From: Advenella alkanexedens | GTDB taxonomy: Bacteria > Pseudomonadota > Gammaproteobacteria > Burkholderiales > Burkholderiaceae_B | Direction: 5' to 3' | NCBI RefSeq assembly: GCF_019132845.1 | Contig: NZ_JAHSPR010000008.1 | Coordinates: forward strand, 88,520-152,519 | DNA: 64,000 bases | Part shown: positions 16,646 through 26,400 of the stretch, piece by piece | Layout: every line of letters begins with the position of its first letter | Position numbering within the stretch: the first letter of the stretch is position 1 | Translations under genes and position numbers: made by a program | Notes under the pieces: generated by a model | The model's database searches: none | What the model saw: the letters and a program-made list of their open reading frames with translations, nothing else | What the model was told of the DNA's origin: nothing

Positions 16646-17551
16646 ATGCAGATCGCCTTTCTTGTTTTACCCGATTGTCTGATCGTCATTTTAGGCTGGA
16701 TACTGTACAACAAACTACAATTTTCCAAAGAGTTTTTTTCAGGGCTTGAAAAACTGGTTTATTTCATTCTCTTCCCTGCCTTGCTGGTTCGCTCTATTGC
16801 CAGTACGCCCATGTCACTGGCTACCACCGGTAATTTCCTGCTGGCGACCACGGCCCTGGCCATGATAGCCAGTTTATGCGTGTGGCTGGCCAAGCCGATT
16901 TTAAATCCCCGTCCCATTGCCCTGGCATCGGTGGGGCAATGTGCTTACCGCTTCAATACCTATATCGGATTATCTTTAGCACCCTCACTGGCCGGCCAGG
17001 AAGGTTTGGCCAGCATGGCCGTGATTGTGGGATTTGCCATTCCCTTTGTTAATCTACTGGCGGTCAAATCCCTGGCCAGTCACCAGGGCAGCAACCTGTT
17101 CATGGAAATCCTTAAAAATCCACTGGTATTGGCCACTTTTGCCGGTCTTTTATTGAGTTTTAGCGGTTCTTCCCTGCCCACTATCCTGGACACCACACTG
17201 CTCAAGCTAAGTCACAGCTCCATTCCGCTGGGACTGCTTTGCGTCGGTGCCAGCCTTTCGTTGCAGGGTGGCAGCCATGACGGCAGGCTGGTGGGCTGGA
17301 TCCTGGCCATCCGTCTGGGCCTGATGCCCGTATTTGCCATGATAATTGCGATGACGCTGGGCTTTAGCTTTATTGATACCCAAATGTTTGTACTGTTTGC
17401 CGCCCTTCCCACCGCTTCCGCAGCCTATATTCTGGCAATCCGCATGGGGGGTGACGGCCGCCTGGTGGCCTTTACCATTTCAGCAGGCACCATTCTGAGC
17501 GTCCTGACCATTCCATTCTGGGTTTATGTGACCCAGCAACTGTTCACTTAA
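16646..17551 (+). CDS. AEC family transporter (auxin efflux carrier-like)
   Basis: A 301-residue inner-membrane protein with about ten hydrophobic segments in two halves, as in the auxin efflux carrier/bile-acid transporter fold. The second half carries the family's LSHSSIPLGLLCVGASLSL stretch and PTASAAYILAIRMGGD. Members export or import organic anions such as malonate and malate; the substrate here is unknown. It stands divergent from xerD and alone. Confidence 0.85.
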   Translation: MQIAFLVLPDCLIVILGWILYNKLQFSKEFFSGLEKLVYFILFPALLVRSIASTPMSLATTGNFLLATTALAMIASLCVWLAKPILNPRPIALASVGQCAYRFNTYIGLSLAPSLAGQEGLASMAVIVGFAIPFVNLLAVKSLASHQGSNLFMEILKNPLVLATFAGLLLSFSGSSLPTILDTTLLKLSHSSIPLGLLCVGASLSLQGGSHDGRLVGWILAIRLGLMPVFAMIIAMTLGFSFIDTQMFVLFAALPTASAAYILAIRMGGDGRLVAFTISAGTILSVLTIPFWVYVTQQLFT

Positions 17552-17816
17552 GGCCAGACACTTCCTGAATGGAAGCTTCGCATAACTGCGATACTGCCAT
17601 GATTTCCGTTTTTCCCAAGAACCCGCATTTCTCATTGGAAAGACGGAAATCAGCCTGTCAATCCTGAAAAACACCACGACCAGCAAAACCAATCGTGAAA
17701 ATGCATGAAAAAACAGCCATGAACTGTTGTTTTTAGACAATTTTTTGTTTTTTTCCAGAATTTACTTTAACTGAATTTATAATAAAAGTATTAAAAAAAC
17801 CACATTTTCAGGTCTT

Positions 17817-18359
17817 ATGTCCAGCGAACTTAACAATTTTATAACTGTTTATTTACCAGACGAAAGCGCTACCGATCGTCTGGCCCAACAGCTCGCGACC
17901 TTAATAAGCACTGAAATATCAAATGGTTGCCACCATGATCCCCACTTAAAAAAAGGGGGACACATCCACTTGAAAGGAGATCTGGGAGCAGGAAAAACAA
18001 GTTTTGCAAGAGCTTTTTTAAGGGCAATGGGGGTAACCGGGCGCATCAAAAGCCCTACGTATACCCTGCTTGAAAGCTATAAAGTTTCTAGCTTATACTT
18101 GTATCACTTTGATTTTTATAGATTTAGTGACACAAACGAATGGCAGGACGCAGGGTTCCGTGAGAATTTGCTTGAAGATGCCATCGTCCTCATCGAGTGG
18201 GCCGAAAAAGCGGGTTCAAGCCTGCCTCCCCCCGATATTGAACTGTCACTCAATTACGCTTCCTCAGGTCGCGATGCAAAAATACAAGCGTTTTCGGAAA
18301 AGGGTCAATCATGGATAAAACAGCTACAACAAATGAATATACAAACACTCGTCCAATGA
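17817..18359 (+). CDS. tsaE: tRNA threonylcarbamoyladenosine biosynthesis ATPase TsaE
   Basis: A 180-residue P-loop protein that works with TsaB and TsaD to put threonylcarbamoyl on A37 of ANN-decoding tRNAs. Walker A is GDLGAGKTS (residues 54-62), followed by RIKSPTYTLLESY and LYHFDFYR, both diagnostic for TsaE, and the IEWAEKAG segment near residue 126. At 180 residues it is somewhat longer than the E. coli protein (153). Its 3' end overlaps the amidase gene by 49 bp. Confidence 0.93.
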   Translation: MSSELNNFITVYLPDESATDRLAQQLATLISTEISNGCHHDPHLKKGGHIHLKGDLGAGKTSFARAFLRAMGVTGRIKSPTYTLLESYKVSSLYLYHFDFYRFSDTNEWQDAGFRENLLEDAIVLIEWAEKAGSSLPPPDIELSLNYASSGRDAKIQAFSEKGQSWIKQLQQMNIQTLVQ

Positions 18360-19645
18360 CGCGTCGTCGTATTCTGGCAACAGCTGCTACTCTGTTGTCA
18401 CTTCCCGTCATTTCCAAAGTAGCCCAGGCAGCCACCAGCCAGATTCTGGCCGTGCGCACTTGGCCGGCCGATGAATACACGCGAGTTACCCTGGAATTGA
18501 ACGCTCCTCTCAAGGCCGAGCATTTCACCCTGTCCAACCCCAATCGTCTGGTGGTTGACTTGCAGGGTCTCACCATGAGTACAGCCCTTAACTCGCTCAT
18601 TTCCAAAATCAAACCCAATGACCCTTATATTTCTACCGTACGGGTCGCCCAAAACCGTGCCGACGTTGTTCGTCTCGTCCTGGATTTAAAACAAGCCATT
18701 GCCCCCCAGGTCTTTACCCTCAAACCCATTGGCGATTACCAATACCGTCTGGTTCTGGATTTATACCCCAAGGTAGCCAAAGACCCCTTGCTGGCGCTCA
18801 GCTCGAACATGGCCGGTGACGACCCCTTGGCCAGCGTCCTGGATAAACTTGCCCAAAACCGCAACAACGCTCCTGTACCCTCCGTCAACGGTCAGGTACA
18901 ACCGCGCCAGCCTGCTAATACCGGAAATCGTGGCGGTGCCAACCGTCCGATTCTTATCGCCATTGATCCGGGGCATGGTGGAGAAGATCCTGGCGCCATT
19001 GGCGGCATGGGCACCAAAGAAAAAGATATTGTCCTGGCTATTGGCCGTCGCCTGCGCAATCTTATTAATGCACAGCCCAATATGCGTGCCTACATGACCC
19101 GCGATGCCGATTTTTTTGTACCATTGCATGTTCGTGTCCAGAAAGCCCGCCGGGTCAAGGCAGACCTTTTCATTTCCATTCACGCCGATGCCTTCACCAA
19201 CAAATCAGCCCGAGGCACATCAGTTTTTGCGCTTTCCCGCGGTGGCGCATCCAGTGCCGCCGCCCGCTGGCTGGCCAAAAAAGAGAATGCAGCCGACCTG
19301 ATAGGCGGAATCGACATTGGTGACCATGACAGAAACACCGCCAGCGTGTTACTGGATATGTCAACCACGGCACAAATCAAAGACTCCCTGGATATCGGTC
19401 ACCGCGTGCTTAACTCTTTGGCCAAGGTTAACGGCATCCAGAGCCGGCGCGTTGAACAGGCCGGTTTTGCGGTCTTAAGGGCGCCAGACATCCCTTCCAT
19501 CCTGGTTGAAACCGCCTTCATTTCCAATCCGCAAGAAGAACGCTTCCTAAGAAACACTAACAACCAGCAACAAATTGCCAGCGCGATTTTATCTGGGGTC
19601 AAGGGTTATTTTGCAACAAACCCCCCACTTGCCCGTATAGGGTAG
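18311..19645 (+). CDS. amiC: N-acetylmuramoyl-L-alanine amidase with AMIN domain
   Basis: A 444-residue periplasmic amidase that cleaves septal peptidoglycan during daughter-cell separation. The N-terminus has a twin-arginine motif (TRRRILATAATLL) ahead of a hydrophobic stretch and AQA, so Tat export is likely, as for E. coli AmiC. The AMIN domain covers about residues 45-145 and the Amidase_3 zinc domain 215-435, with His in IDPGHGGEDPG, Glu in GTKEKDIVLA, His in SIHADAF and the catalytic Glu in LVETAFISN. The ATG at 18311 has an AGGG Shine-Dalgarno; an internal ATG at 18356 that overlaps the tsaE stop (ATGA) would leave a compact Tat signal and is possible. Confidence 0.92.
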   Translation: MDKTATTNEYTNTRPMTRRRILATAATLLSLPVISKVAQAATSQILAVRTWPADEYTRVTLELNAPLKAEHFTLSNPNRLVVDLQGLTMSTALNSLISKIKPNDPYISTVRVAQNRADVVRLVLDLKQAIAPQVFTLKPIGDYQYRLVLDLYPKVAKDPLLALSSNMAGDDPLASVLDKLAQNRNNAPVPSVNGQVQPRQPANTGNRGGANRPILIAIDPGHGGEDPGAIGGMGTKEKDIVLAIGRRLRNLINAQPNMRAYMTRDADFFVPLHVRVQKARRVKADLFISIHADAFTNKSARGTSVFALSRGGASSAAARWLAKKENAADLIGGIDIGDHDRNTASVLLDMSTTAQIKDSLDIGHRVLNSLAKVNGIQSRRVEQAGFAVLRAPDIPSILVETAFISNPQEERFLRNTNNQQQIASAILSGVKGYFATNPPLARIG

Positions 19646-19672
19646 ACACATTGTTGCTTTTAAGGCAAAATG

Positions 19673-19703
19673 AAAATGCATGCGATAGTAGCGCATGCAT
19701 TTT
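19673..19703. repeat. Perfect 12-bp inverted repeat after amiC
   Basis: AAAATGCATGCG (19673-19684) and CGCATGCATTTT (19692-19703) form a 12-bp stem with a 7-nt loop, directly before the terminator hairpin. The lack of a T-run suggests a different role, perhaps mRNA 3'-end protection. Confidence 0.6.
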
Positions 19704-19719
19704 GCTGCAGTACCTTTAC

Positions 19720-19744
19720 GGAGCCGTTTACGGCTCCCTTTTTT
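19720..19744 (+). terminator. Rho-independent terminator after amiC
   Basis: Stem GGAGCCG (19720-19726) / CGGCTCC (19731-19737) with a TTTA loop, followed by CTTTTTT. It ends tsaE-amiC transcription 28 bp before mutL. Confidence 0.85.
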
Positions 19745-19772
19745 ATTTAGCTGAAATTTTCCTTTAGGCAAA

Positions 19773-21698
19773 ATGCCAAGACGCCATATTTCCCCCCTTC
19801 CCGATCAACTCATCAGCCAGATCGCAGCCGGTGAAGTCATCGAGCGCCCGGCTTCAGTCCTTAAAGAACTGCTTGAAAACGCTATCGATGCTCAGGCTCG
19901 CGCCATTGAAATCCGCCTTGAAGGCGGAGGAATCAAGCGGATTTGCATTACCGATGACGGTACCGGCATACCCAAAGAAGAATTACCTCTGGCCCTCATG
20001 CGCCATGCCACCAGCAAAATCACCTCACTTGAGGAACTGGAATCGGTCAACTCCATGGGTTTCCGTGGCGAGGCACTGGCCTCGATTGCCTCGGTGTCAC
20101 GGCTTGTCATCACATCACGTACACAGGCAGATGATCACGCCTGGCAAATAGATGCGGCTAACAATGAGGTGACACCGGCGTCTGGCAGTTATGGCACCAC
20201 CATAGACATGCGTCAGCTGTTTGACCAGATCCCGGCCCGCCGCAAATTCCTGAAATCGGAAACCACCGAACTGGGACACTGCCTGGATGCCATGGAAAGA
20301 ATTGCCATGGCTTTTCCAGAAGTGGCTTTTCGCCTTTTTCATAACGACAAGGCCTACCGGCAATGGGTAAGCACCGATTCGTTTCAGCGCATCCGTGATG
20401 TACTGGGCGCCGAGTTTATCGATGCCGGCATTCCCTTAAATGCCGAAGTTGGCCTGGCCAGTCTGCATGGTCTGATCACCCAACCCAATGCCGCCCGCAG
20501 CCGTGCCGATAAACAATACCTGTATGTGAATGGCCGTTATGTTCGCGACCGCACCGTGTCCCATGCCATTCGAACGGCTTATGCCGATGTCTTGCACGGT
20601 GACCGCCAGCCTGCCTATGTCCTGTTCCTGAATATAGATCCCAATACGGTCGATGTCAACGTTCATCCCGCCAAACATGAAGTACGGTTTAGAGATGGTG
20701 GTGCGGTTTACCGTTTTGTTTCACAAACCGTTGCCGCTGCACTGGCCAGTGCAGGCGGTCAACAAGACGCCATGAACCGGCTGCCCACTCAAATGCCCGC
20801 CGGGCTTGCGCCTGCCGCCTTACCAGACACAGCGGTGACTGCCAGTGACAGTGGTGGCGCTTCCCCTGCCAACCAGCCAGCCTCCCGCTTCAACCCCTAT
20901 CAGCGGCAAACACCTTTGAGCCTGGACCATCAACAGGCCTGGACCCAGGCTTACCGTCCACTAGCATCTTCCGACCAGCTGCCGGCCAGCCACTTCAATG
21001 AAAACGCACCGGGAAACAATACAACCGGCACGGTGGGAGCCGTTTTCAATCCCCCTGCTTACCCGGCCAGCACAGCCGGTAAAACACCTCCCGCTTCCCT
21101 GCCCGAAGAAGATACATTTCCACTGGGCATGGCACTGGGCCAGTTGCATGGTATCTATATCCTGGCTCAAAACTCCAGGGGACTGGTGCTGGTAGACATG
21201 CATGCCGCCCACGAAAGGGTGGTTTATGAAAAGCTGAAAACCGCCCTGGACACGCACAGCATGCCCAGACAAGACCTGCTGGTGCCGGTTGTTTTTCATT
21301 GCTCTGAAAAAGAAGTGGCCTTGCTGGAGGAACACCACGAAGCCTTGCATGCGCTGGGACTTAACCTGACGGCTGCCGGCCCACGTGCCATTACCGTGCG
21401 CTCGGTACCCGCTTTGCTGGCCCATGGCGATATTGAATCCCTGGTACTGCATGTTTTGAAAGACTTGAGCCAGGCCGGTGTATCCAGACACCTGACCGAA
21501 CAGCGCAATGAGTTGCTCTCCACCATGGCCTGCCACGGCTCCGTCAGGGCCAATCGCCGTTTAAGCCTGGAAGAAATGAATGCCCTGCTGCGCCAAATGG
21601 AACAGACCGAAAGGGCCAACCAGTGCAACCATGGCCGCCCCACCTGGTTCCAATGGACCATGAACGACCTGGATAAACTGTTCATGCGCGGGCAATAA
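19773..21698 (+). CDS. mutL: DNA mismatch repair protein MutL
   Basis: A 641-residue GHKL ATPase that links MutS to strand incision. The ATP-binding motifs are ENAIDAQA (residues 32-39), DDGTGIP (62-68) and [15 protein letters not shown] (91-105), and TRPxx-type transducer segments follow to about residue 330. A Pro/Ala/Ser-rich linker spans 335-445 and the dimerisation domain 450-641. The C-terminal part has [12 protein letters not shown] (residues 475-486), matching the DQHA-X2-E-X4-E metal-binding motif of endonuclease MutLs with Met for Gln, consistent with a lineage without MutH. miaA follows after about 130 bp, a common neighbour. Confidence 0.95.
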   Translation: MPRRHISPLPDQLISQIAAGEVIERPASVLKELLENAIDAQARAIEIRLEGGGIKRICITDDGTGIPKEELPLALMRHATSKITSLEELESVNSMGFRGEALASIASVSRLVITSRTQADDHAWQIDAANNEVTPASGSYGTTIDMRQLFDQIPARRKFLKSETTELGHCLDAMERIAMAFPEVAFRLFHNDKAYRQWVSTDSFQRIRDVLGAEFIDAGIPLNAEVGLASLHGLITQPNAARSRADKQYLYVNGRYVRDRTVSHAIRTAYADVLHGDRQPAYVLFLNIDPNTVDVNVHPAKHEVRFRDGGAVYRFVSQTVAAALASAGGQQDAMNRLPTQMPAGLAPAALPDTAVTASDSGGASPANQPASRFNPYQRQTPLSLDHQQAWTQAYRPLASSDQLPASHFNENAPGNNTTGTVGAVFNPPAYPASTAGKTPPASLPEEDTFPLGMALGQLHGIYILAQNSRGLVLVDMHAAHERVVYEKLKTALDTHSMPRQDLLVPVVFHCSEKEVALLEEHHEALHALGLNLTAAGPRAITVRSVPALLAHGDIESLVLHVLKDLSQAGVSRHLTEQRNELLSTMACHGSVRANRRLSLEEMNALLRQMEQTERANQCNHGRPTWFQWTMNDLDKLFMRGQ

Positions 21699-21830
21699 AG
21701 CAGCAAAAAGCATCGGGGTTCCCAATAATCAGGCTTCGGCTAATGCTAAACTACCCCTTGAACGGGCAGAAAACTCACTGCCTGTTATTTTTTGTGTTTT
21801 TTTCATAACAGCCCATTACCATCCAAGACC

Positions 21831-22793
21831 ATGCCAACTCAGGACACCAGGCACCCAGCCATTATTTGTATTGCAGGCCCCACCGCATCCGGTAAAAGCG
21901 CCAGTGTACTGGCCATTGCCCAACGCTGGCCCATTGAAATCATTAATGTGGACTCGGCCACTATTTATAAAGGCATGGATATTGGCACCGCCAAGCCATC
22001 CCGGGAAGAACAGGCACAAACCCCCCAGCACCTGCTGGACATCCGTGATCCGGCACAAACCTACAGTGCCGCCGAATTCACCCGGGATGCCGCAGAACTT
22101 ATTTCCGCCATTCAGGCGCGGGGCCGGATTCCAATCCTGGCCGGTGGCACCATGATGTATTACAAGGCACTGCGCGAAGGGCTTAATGAATTGCCGGCTG
22201 CCCATGAGGATATTCGCCAGGAGCTGGAGGATTTTTCCCGTCAGCACGGCTGGCCCGCCCTGCATGCTGAATTGGCCAAGGTCGATCCCGTTACCGCTGC
22301 CCGCCTGGCTCCCAATGACAGCCAGCGGGTACAACGTGCAATGGAAATTTATCGCATTTCCGGCAAGCCCATGTCTGTACTGCTTGAGCAGCCGGCAGAA
22401 AAAGCCGGTGATTTTCTGTACAAAACCATCAGCCTTGAGCCAGCCAACCGCCTGGATCTGCACGAGCGCATCGCCGCCCGGTTTGATCAGATGCTTGAAA
22501 AGGGGTTTGTTGAGGAAGTCCAACAGCTTAAACAACGCCCCGAGCTGCACGCTGACCTGCCATCCATTCGCTGCGTGGGATACCGGCAAATATGGTCACA
22601 CTTGAATGGCGACTATGATTTGCCAGAGGCCCGTGAAAAAGCCATTGCCGCCACGCGCCAGCTGGCAAAACGCCAAATTACCTGGTTGCGCGCCCAACCC
22701 GACCGAATCCGGATTGATTGCATGGCCCATAACGTGGCAGTGCAGGTCATAGACGCCATTGCCCATGACCTGGAGACCTCCCTCCAACAATAA
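21831..22793 (+). CDS. miaA: tRNA dimethylallyltransferase MiaA
   Basis: A 320-residue enzyme that transfers dimethylallyl to A37 of UNN-decoding tRNAs. The P-loop is [10 protein letters not shown] near residue 14; [18 protein letters not shown] (substrate site), [12 protein letters not shown] and the C-terminal [11 protein letters not shown] segment are diagnostic. I take the ATG at 21831; the frame extends upstream to a TTG at 21792, but that extension is not conserved in type. A bidirectional terminator follows. Confidence 0.94.
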   Translation: MPTQDTRHPAIICIAGPTASGKSASVLAIAQRWPIEIINVDSATIYKGMDIGTAKPSREEQAQTPQHLLDIRDPAQTYSAAEFTRDAAELISAIQARGRIPILAGGTMMYYKALREGLNELPAAHEDIRQELEDFSRQHGWPALHAELAKVDPVTAARLAPNDSQRVQRAMEIYRISGKPMSVLLEQPAEKAGDFLYKTISLEPANRLDLHERIAARFDQMLEKGFVEEVQQLKQRPELHADLPSIRCVGYRQIWSHLNGDYDLPEAREKAIAATRQLAKRQITWLRAQPDRIRIDCMAHNVAVQVIDAIAHDLETSLQQ

Positions 22794-22796
22794 AAC

Positions 22797-22831
22797 AAGG
22801 GCTTGCCACGGCAAGCCCTTATTGCTTTTTT
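22797..22831. terminator. Bidirectional terminator between miaA and purM
   Basis: Perfect stem AAGGGCTTGCC (22797-22807) / GGCAAGCCCTT (22810-22820). T-runs follow in both directions: TTTTTT at 22826-22831 on plus, and GTTTTATT on minus. Confidence 0.8.
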
Positions 22832-22846
22832 GCGTTGTTTTATAAC

Positions 22847-23896
22847 TTAAACAACGACGGTCTGTTCCATGCCATCTTCCTGCGGAACGATTTCACCCAG
22901 CTGATAAACGGTTTCACCCTGCTCCTGCAAGGTGGCAGTAATGTCCGCGGCCTGGCTGGCGGAAACCACCAGCACCATGCCAATACCACAGTTGAATACA
23001 CGATGCATTTCGGTGTCTTCAACATTACCCTCTTGTTGCAGCCACTTGAACAGTTCAGGCAATTCCCAGGCGTCTTTGCTTAAACGGGCGGACAGACCAG
23101 GTTGCAAAATACGGGGTACGTTGTCTAACAGGCCACCACCGGTAATGTGGGCCAGGCCCTTGATATCGGTACCATGCTTGGCCAGTGCAGCCAGCACCTG
23201 TTTAACATAAATACGGGTCGGCGCCATGACAACATCAACCAGGGGTTGACCGTGGAAGTCGTCATTGGGCTGGGCGCCGGCACGTTCAATAATTTTACGG
23301 ATCAGGGAAAAACCGTTTGAGTGTGCACCGCTGGATGCCAGGCCCAGAATACGGTCACCGACCTGAATGGACTTGCCATTGATGATCCTGGATTTTTCAA
23401 CCGCACCCACGGCAAAACCGGCCAGGTCATATTCACCGTCCGGATACATGCCGGGCATTTCCGCGGTTTCACCACCAATCAGGGCGCAGCCGGAAAGCTC
23501 ACAACCCTTGGCAATACCTCCTACCACGCTGGCAGCGGTATCCACGGACAGTTTTCCGCAGGCAAAGTAGTCAAGGAAAAACAATGGCTCGGCCCCTTGC
23601 ACCAGGATATCGTTTACACTCATGGCTACCAGGTCGATACCTACCGTATCGTGGCGATTCCACTCAAACGCGAGACGCAATTTGGTACCCACACCATCGG
23701 TGCCGGAAACAAGAACGGGTTCCTGGTATTTTTTGGGTACTTCAAACAAAGCCCCAAAACCGCCGATCCCGGCCATCACACCTTCGCGCATGGTTTTGGC
23801 AGCCAATGGCTTGATGCGATCAACCAATGCGTCGCCAGCATCAATATCCACACCTGCATCACGATAGGTCAAAGAGGATTTTGTTGAATTTGTCAT
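22847..23896 (-). CDS. purM: Phosphoribosylformylglycinamidine cyclo-ligase (AIR synthetase)
   Basis: A 349-residue enzyme of purine synthesis that closes FGAM to AIR with ATP. It starts [22 protein letters not shown] at 23896, the usual PurM N-terminus; the frame extends 18 codons upstream without conserved sequence. Diagnostic stretches are [14 protein letters not shown] (near residue 64), [21 protein letters not shown] and [13 protein letters not shown]. It is divergent from the perM-hda genes, 61 bp apart, an arrangement familiar in Burkholderiales. Confidence 0.95.
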   Translation of the reverse strand: MTNSTKSSLTYRDAGVDIDAGDALVDRIKPLAAKTMREGVMAGIGGFGALFEVPKKYQEPVLVSGTDGVGTKLRLAFEWNRHDTVGIDLVAMSVNDILVQGAEPLFFLDYFACGKLSVDTAASVVGGIAKGCELSGCALIGGETAEMPGMYPDGEYDLAGFAVGAVEKSRIINGKSIQVGDRILGLASSGAHSNGFSLIRKIIERAGAQPNDDFHGQPLVDVVMAPTRIYVKQVLAALAKHGTDIKGLAHITGGGLLDNVPRILQPGLSARLSKDAWELPELFKWLQQEGNVEDTEMHRVFNCGIGMVLVVSASQAADITATLQEQGETVYQLGEIVPQEDGMEQTVVV

Positions 23897-23957
23897 GAGA
23901 AACGAGCCTAAATATGTAAAAATGTCATAAATCAAATGGAGTAAACGCAATTTTACG

Positions 23958-25025
23958 ATGAATGAGAAAAATTTACGTAGAAATCAGACACTTTTGTGGT
24001 CAGGAGTTGGAATATGCCTGCTAATTCTACTTTATATCCTGTCTCCGGTGCTGACTCCGTTCATGCTGGCACTGGCGCTGGCCTATATTCTGGCCCCCGG
24101 TGTAGAGTTGCTGGTCCGTTTACATCTGCCACGCTGGCTGGCCGTGTTCTTCATGGTGTTTTTACTGTTTGCCGTCCTTCTGGGCATCATGTTGATCATT
24201 ATTCCGCTGTTACGTCGGGAAATCAATCTGGTTATCGGGCAATTGCCAATATGGGTTCATCAATACAATACCCAACTGGCTCCCAACATTGATGAATGGC
24301 TTGGCGTAGACAGCAAACTGGATATCTCCCGCATCCGCCTGCTCCTGCAAGATGCCGTCACCGGCACCGACAGCCTTTTCACGACGGCACTCAATTATCT
24401 GAAAGCCAGTGGCTCCACCCTGGTTTTCTATATTGCCAGTGGCATGCTCACCCCGGTTGTGCTGGTTTACCTGTTATTTGACTGGAACACTTTCCTCCAC
24501 CGTTTCAGTGAAATCATTCCACGCCGCTTTCTGAATACCGCCCTTGATATCGGCAATGAAATAGACAAACTGCTGTCCAGTTTCCTGCGCGGACAAATTC
24601 TGGTCATGCTGATTCTGGCGGTTTATTACAGCGTTGGCCTGTCCATTGCCGATTTTGACAGTGCGATTCCCATTGGCGTCATTACCGGATTACTGGTTTT
24701 TATCCCTTATTTGGGCTTCGGACTGGGATTATTGCTCGCAATCCTCTCGGCTCTATTACAATTCGAGGGTTACTACGGTCTTATTGCCGTTGCTATTGTG
24801 TTCGGCATAGGTCAGGTTTTCGAAAGCTTATATTTAACCCCCAAGATTATGGGTGACCGAATTGGCTTGCATCCACTGGTCATCATTTTTGCCCTGTTTG
24901 TATTTGGCGAAATTTTTGGCTTTTTTGGTGTTCTGCTTGCCCTGCCGATCAGTGCAGCCCTGTCGGTATTGGTCCGTCGCGTTTATGGTCAATACCTGAA
25001 TAGTACTTTTTATAAAAATGAATGA
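23958..25025 (+). CDS. AI-2E family transporter (PerM-like permease)
   Basis: A 355-residue inner-membrane protein with about eight hydrophobic segments and the family's C-terminal [22 protein letters not shown] and [33 protein letters not shown] features. The family includes putative AI-2 exporters and Na+/H+ antiporters, so substrate is not assignable. Its 3' end overlaps hda by 8 bp, indicating coupling. Confidence 0.88.
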   Translation: MNEKNLRRNQTLLWSGVGICLLILLYILSPVLTPFMLALALAYILAPGVELLVRLHLPRWLAVFFMVFLLFAVLLGIMLIIIPLLRREINLVIGQLPIWVHQYNTQLAPNIDEWLGVDSKLDISRIRLLLQDAVTGTDSLFTTALNYLKASGSTLVFYIASGMLTPVVLVYLLFDWNTFLHRFSEIIPRRFLNTALDIGNEIDKLLSSFLRGQILVMLILAVYYSVGLSIADFDSAIPIGVITGLLVFIPYLGFGLGLLLAILSALLQFEGYYGLIAVAIVFGIGQVFESLYLTPKIMGDRIGLHPLVIIFALFVFGEIFGFFGVLLALPISAALSVLVRRVYGQYLNSTFYKNE

Positions 25026-25695
25026 ACAATTAACGCTTGAAGTCTCTCCGGTTCCCGAGCCCACCCTTGACAATTTCATCGTGGGGCAAAACGCTGAAGC
25101 CATTACCACGCTGCGTCACCTCCAGCCGGGGCAATCACTCTATCTTTGGGGAAGCAACGGCTGTGGCAAAACCCATTTACTCAAAGCGATGGCTGCCTGC
25201 CACCAGGGCACTTATTTCAATCATGAAAGCCACCCCTTTCTGGCATCCATTACTTTCCAGAATACCCCACCCCTGGTGGCCATTGATGACATTGAATCCT
25301 TAAACGAAGACCAACAGGCCGAACTGTTCAGTCTGTATAATGAATGGAAACTGCGCAAGAACACGCCCGATGCCTTCATACTGCTGGTTTCCGGCAATGT
25401 ATCTCCGCTGGCCATGCCTATCCGTGAAGATCTGCGAACCCGACTTGGTTGGGAACTGGTCTATCGGCTCGAACAACTCAGTGACGAGCAACGCCTTACC
25501 GCTTTGCAACATCGTGCCCGCGAAAAAGGCTTGCAATTAAGCCACGAAGTCACGCATTGGATTTTCACCCATTATTCGCGTGATATTGCCGCCCTTTTCA
25601 ACCTGCTCGATGCCCTGGACACCTATTCACTGTCTACAAGACGCCCTATTACCGTCCCTTTACTTAAAGCTTTTTTCATTAAAACAAAATCATGA
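25018..25695 (+). CDS. hda: DnaA regulatory inactivator Hda
   Basis: A 225-residue DnaA-like AAA+ protein that, bound to the sliding clamp, promotes hydrolysis of DnaA-ATP after initiation. The Walker A is GSNGCGKTH (near residue 44) and Walker B is VAIDDIESL (near residue 91); sensor 2 and the lid are in HYSRDIAALFNLLDALD. A clamp-binding QLTLEV motif is at residues 3-8 (EQLTLEVSP). The next gene overlaps by 4 bp. Confidence 0.92.
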   Translation: MNEQLTLEVSPVPEPTLDNFIVGQNAEAITTLRHLQPGQSLYLWGSNGCGKTHLLKAMAACHQGTYFNHESHPFLASITFQNTPPLVAIDDIESLNEDQQAELFSLYNEWKLRKNTPDAFILLVSGNVSPLAMPIREDLRTRLGWELVYRLEQLSDEQRLTALQHRAREKGLQLSHEVTHWIFTHYSRDIAALFNLLDALDTYSLSTRRPITVPLLKAFFIKTKS

Positions 25696-26375
25696 CATCT
25701 ACCAATCTGGCCCTTTTCGATCTTGACCATACGCTGCTCCCCATTGACACTGATCGCGAATGGGTTGATTTTTTAGCTCGCAACAATCTGGCCGGTGATC
25801 CTGTCGCCATCCAGCAAAAAAACCATGAACTGATGGAAAAATACACGGCAGGTATTCTGAAAATAGAGGAATCTGCCGAGTTCATGCTGAGCTTTCTTAA
25901 AATGCACAGCCCTTATGACCTGGCCCGGTTCCATGAGCAATTCATGTGTGAGGTGGTGCGTCCCACCATTCAGGCCAGTGCCATCGACCTGGTTCGCCAG
26001 CACCAGGAAAACGGTGATCTGTGCTGCATTGTGACGGCCACCAACTCTTTCGTCACATCCCCGGTAGCCCGTGCGTTTGGTATCGAACATTTAATCGGCA
26101 CCCTGCCCGAATATGTCAACGGCCGCTTTACCGGCCGGGTGCAAGGCGTCCCCAGTTACAAGGAAGGCAAGGTAACCCGCGTTAACATGTGGCTTGAGTC
26201 CATGGGCAAAAAACTGGACGATTTTACCGAGTCCTATTTTTATAGCGACTCGCAAAATGACCTGCCCCTGCTTGAAGTTGTCAGTAACCCGGTTGCCACC
26301 AACCCCAATGAGTTCCTGCGTAAAACAGCACATGAAAACGGCTGGCCAGTTCTTGATCTGTTTGCTTTAAAATAA
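25692..26375 (+). CDS. HAD-superfamily phosphatase, SerB-like (HAD-IB)
   Basis: A 227-residue HAD hydrolase. Motif I is FDLDHTLLP (nucleophile Asp near residue 9), motif II lies in CCIVTATNSF, the Lys of motif III in EGKVTRV and motif IV in YFYSDSQNDLPLLE. The small helical cap after motif I fits the HAD-IB group with phosphoserine phosphatase and histidinol-phosphatase-like enzymes. The substrate is unknown. It overlaps hda by 4 bp and is followed closely by pcnB. Confidence 0.88.
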   Translation: MTSTNLALFDLDHTLLPIDTDREWVDFLARNNLAGDPVAIQQKNHELMEKYTAGILKIEESAEFMLSFLKMHSPYDLARFHEQFMCEVVRPTIQASAIDLVRQHQENGDLCCIVTATNSFVTSPVARAFGIEHLIGTLPEYVNGRFTGRVQGVPSYKEGKVTRVNMWLESMGKKLDDFTESYFYSDSQNDLPLLEVVSNPVATNPNEFLRKTAHENGWPVLDLFALK

Positions 26376-26400
26376 CAATATCTTCATTTATTTCGTCCCT

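Noticed and set aside
17600..17652. 10-bp inverted repeat after the AEC transporter as a terminator
   Set aside because: The arms are 33 nt apart and no T-run follows the stem.
20961..21536. 191-codon minus-strand frame inside mutL
   Set aside because: It is antisense to a well-conserved gene, with no ribosome-binding site or recognisable domain.
21816..22589. 257-codon minus-strand frame opposite miaA
   Set aside because: It lies wholly within the conserved miaA gene and shows no family features.
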